Notes under the pieces: generated by a model
Database searches by the model: none
Told to the model about the DNA's origin: nothing
Seen by the model: only the letters and a program-made list of their open reading frames with translations
Source: Firmicutes bacterium UBA1065
GTDB taxonomy: Bacteria; Bacillota; Clostridia; Tissierellales; Sedimentibacteraceae
Length of the DNA stretch: 33,191 bases
NCBI GenBank assembly: GCA_002316225.1
Contig: DCDC01000169.1
Coordinates: 1 to 33,191, forward strand
Reading direction: 5' to 3'
Shown here: piece by piece, positions 31,493 to 33,191 of the stretch
Numbering within the stretch: position 1 is the first letter of the stretch
Layout of the letters: each line of letters begins with the position of its first letter
Position numbers and translations under genes: made by a program

Positions 31493-32773
31493 ATGATAAA
31501 AAAGCACACACTGGATAACGGAATCAGAATTGTTATGGAAAAAATCGATTATGTAAGGTCTGCATCCATAGGTATATGGGTAAATGTAGGCTCAAATAAC
31601 GAAAATGAAGAAACCAACGGCTTATCCCACTTTATTGAGCACATGCTTTTCAAGGGAACAAAAAAAAGGAAGGCAAATGAAATTGCCGAAGAAATCGACA
31701 GTATAGGCGGCCAGCTGAACGCTTTTACAAGCAAGGAGTGCACCTGCTTTTATGTTAAGGTACTGGATGAGAACATCAGGGAAGCGGTGGATATACTTTC
31801 GGATATGTTTTTTAACTCCCTCTTTTCCCAGGAAGAAATCAACAAGGAAATATCCGTTGTCATAGAAGAAATTAAAATGTATGAAGATTCACCCGAGGAC
31901 CTGGTTCATGACAAACTATCAGAAATCATCTTCAGTGACAGTCCCATGGCTTACAATATTCTTGGTACGGAAAAAAATCTTAGAACTTTTACCCATGAAA
32001 AAGTAATAAAGTATATGAAAGAAAATTATTCTCCTACTAATACTGTTATTTCAATTGCAGGAAATTTTGCCGAGGAAGAATTCATTCATTTGATAGAAGA
32101 AAATTTCAAGGATTGGGAGAAGAAGGAAGTAAAAAAGCTACATATCGATTCTCCTTATCAAAGGAAAGTATTAGGTGTCAACAAGGATTTGGAGCAGATC
32201 CACATGTGCATAGGCAACAAAACCTTTGGAAGGCATGATAAAAATTATTATTCCTTGCTAGTTTTAAACAATTTGTTCGGCGGCACCATGAGCTCGAGAA
32301 TTTTCCAGGAGGTAAGGGAGAAAAGGGGATTAGTTTATTCTATCTATTCATCCGTTACCAATTATTCAAATTCAGGAATATTCAGTATTTACGCAGGCAT
32401 GGGCTATGATCAGGTTGAAGATGCCTTAAGAACCATTTTAAAGGAAATGTCAGGCATCAAGAGGGGGAATATAACTGAAGAAGAATTCCACAGGGCAAAA
32501 CAGCAAATTAAAGGAAACTACATCTTAAGCCTTGAAAGCACATCAAGCAGGATGTCGGCCATTGGCAGAAGAGAGCTTTTATACAACGAAATATTGCATC
32601 CCGATGATATCATCAATGCCATAAACAAGGTTGATATCAGGGATGTGTTGAATGTAGCGGAAGACTTGTTTAAAATTGAAGATTTAAGCATTGCTTTTAC
32701 GGGCAATTTGCATAAATATCCTTGTCTTGAGGATAAAATCAATAAGGTACTAGGAGAAAAATATGATAGTTAA
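31493..32773 (+). CDS. M16-family zinc peptidase (YmxG/processing-peptidase-like)
   Basis: An insulinase/mitochondrial-processing-peptidase-type metallopeptidase usually found downstream of pnp in Firmicutes. It has 426 residues. The inverted zinc motif is HFIEH at residues 46-50, with the third ligand Glu in VVIEEIKMYED at about residue 125. Other marks are the N-terminal NGIRIVMEKID and GLSHFIEHMLFKG, and the C-terminal M16_C domain with SSRIFQEVREKRGLVYSIYS. No signal peptide is present, so it should be cytoplasmic; its natural substrate is not established. GGAGGAAAG precedes the ATG. The end overlaps dut by 11 bases. Confidence 0.9.
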   Translation: MIKKHTLDNGIRIVMEKIDYVRSASIGIWVNVGSNNENEETNGLSHFIEHMLFKGTKKRKANEIAEEIDSIGGQLNAFTSKECTCFYVKVLDENIREAVDILSDMFFNSLFSQEEINKEISVVIEEIKMYEDSPEDLVHDKLSEIIFSDSPMAYNILGTEKNLRTFTHEKVIKYMKENYSPTNTVISIAGNFAEEEFIHLIEENFKDWEKKEVKKLHIDSPYQRKVLGVNKDLEQIHMCIGNKTFGRHDKNYYSLLVLNNLFGGTMSSRIFQEVREKRGLVYSIYSSVTNYSNSGIFSIYAGMGYDQVEDALRTILKEMSGIKRGNITEEEFHRAKQQIKGNYILSLESTSSRMSAIGRRELLYNEILHPDDIINAINKVDIRDVLNVAEDLFKIEDLSIAFTGNLHKYPCLEDKINKVLGEKYDS

Positions 32774-33191
32774 GTTAGTAAAGAATAATCCTTTTAAAAT
32801 CCCGGAATATGAAACAAAGGGGTCTGCAGGAGTAGACCTCCAGGCTAATGTAGATGAACCCTTGGTTTTAAAACCCATGGAAAGGGCCTTGGTCCCAACA
32901 GGTTTATATATTGAGATACCTGAAGGCTATGAGGCGCAAATCAGGGCAAGGAGCGGCCTGGCAATCAAGTACGGCATCAGCCTTGTAAACGGTATAGGAA
33001 CCATTGATTCGGATTACAGGGGAGAGATCAAGGTAATACTCATTAACTTGGGAAGCGAAGATTTCATCATCAACAAGGGGGACAGGATTGCCCAAATGGT
33101 AATAATGAAGCATGAGCAGGTAAAATTTGAATTGGTGGAAGAACTTAACCAAACGGAAAGAGGGCAGGGAGGTTTCGGGCATACCGGAATT
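32763..33191 (+). CDS. dut: dUTP diphosphatase (3' end cut by window edge)
   Basis: Hydrolyses dUTP to dUMP, keeping uracil out of DNA and feeding dTMP synthesis. The frame is open to the window end and encodes 143 residues so far, almost complete. All five trimeric dUTPase motifs are visible in order: I AGVDL, II RSGLA, III GTIDSDYRGEI with NGIG before it, IV GDRIAQMV, and V RGQGGFGHTG at the very end. The ATG at 32763 overlaps the end of the peptidase gene by 11 bases, with AGGAGAAA upstream. Only the last few residues and the stop are outside the window. Confidence 0.94.
   Translation, partial: MIVKLVKNNPFKIPEYETKGSAGVDLQANVDEPLVLKPMERALVPTGLYIEIPEGYEAQIRARSGLAIKYGISLVNGIGTIDSDYRGEIKVILINLGSEDFIINKGDRIAQMVIMKHEQVKFELVEELNQTERGQGGFGHTGI

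Overview
The window looks like a low-GC, AT-rich Firmicutes chromosome, most likely an anaerobic Clostridia or Tissierellia relative. The reasons are a Gram-positive PolC replicase, the rimP-nusA-ylxR-ylxQ-infB-rbfA-nrnA-truB-ribF-rpsO-pnp order, a CTC-type L25, strong GGAGG ribosome binding sites and TTGACA/TATAAT-type promoters, often with an extended TGn -10. Nearly all of it is core chromosome. I see no phage, IS element, CRISPR array, tRNA or rRNA gene. I found no obviously new multi-gene system. The unusual items are individual genes and regulatory DNA.

Layout: (1) 109-1963, pseudouridine catabolism: a psuK-type kinase interrupted by one in-frame TAA, then psuG. (2) 2032-3906, pyrF, smpB and a Firmicutes-type purC. 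(3) 4012-4632, a single-gene unit for a membrane-anchored protein with two nearly identical FMN-binding domains, with its own promoter and terminator. (4) 4838-7042, topA. (5) 7216-10524, rpsB-tsf-pyrH-frr plus a 60-residue ORF; rpsB has a structured leader, and hairpins lie between rpsB and tsf and between tsf and pyrH. (6) 10636-14517, uppS-cdsA-rseP-ispG. The dxr gene usually found between cdsA and rseP is absent. Related small palindromic elements lie on both sides of uppS-cdsA-rseP. (7) 14639-16433, rplY (ctc) converging on a divergent lysine-2,3-aminomutase-family radical SAM gene; the two share a bidirectional terminator with a 21-bp stem. (8) 16784-21031, polC, preceded by about 350 bp containing several palindromes. 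(9) 21208-28493, the rimP-to-ribF translation and RNA operon, tightly packed with several overlaps. RibF appears to have lost its riboflavin kinase active site. (10) 28637-31047, rpsO-pnp with a possible S15-type leader. (11) 31048-33191, two terminators, a Fur/PerR-like box on a promoter, a 56-residue membrane ORF, an M16 peptidase and dut, which runs off the end.

Together the genes supply translation (S2, EF-Ts, RRF, IF2, S15, L25, SmpB, RimP, RbfA, TruB), RNA turnover (PNPase, NrnA), replication and topology (PolC, TopA), nucleotide metabolism (PyrF, PyrH, PurC, Dut, PsuG) and the undecaprenyl/phospholipid/isoprenoid supply for the envelope (UppS, CdsA, IspG). Family names rest on motifs read by eye; no database search was run.
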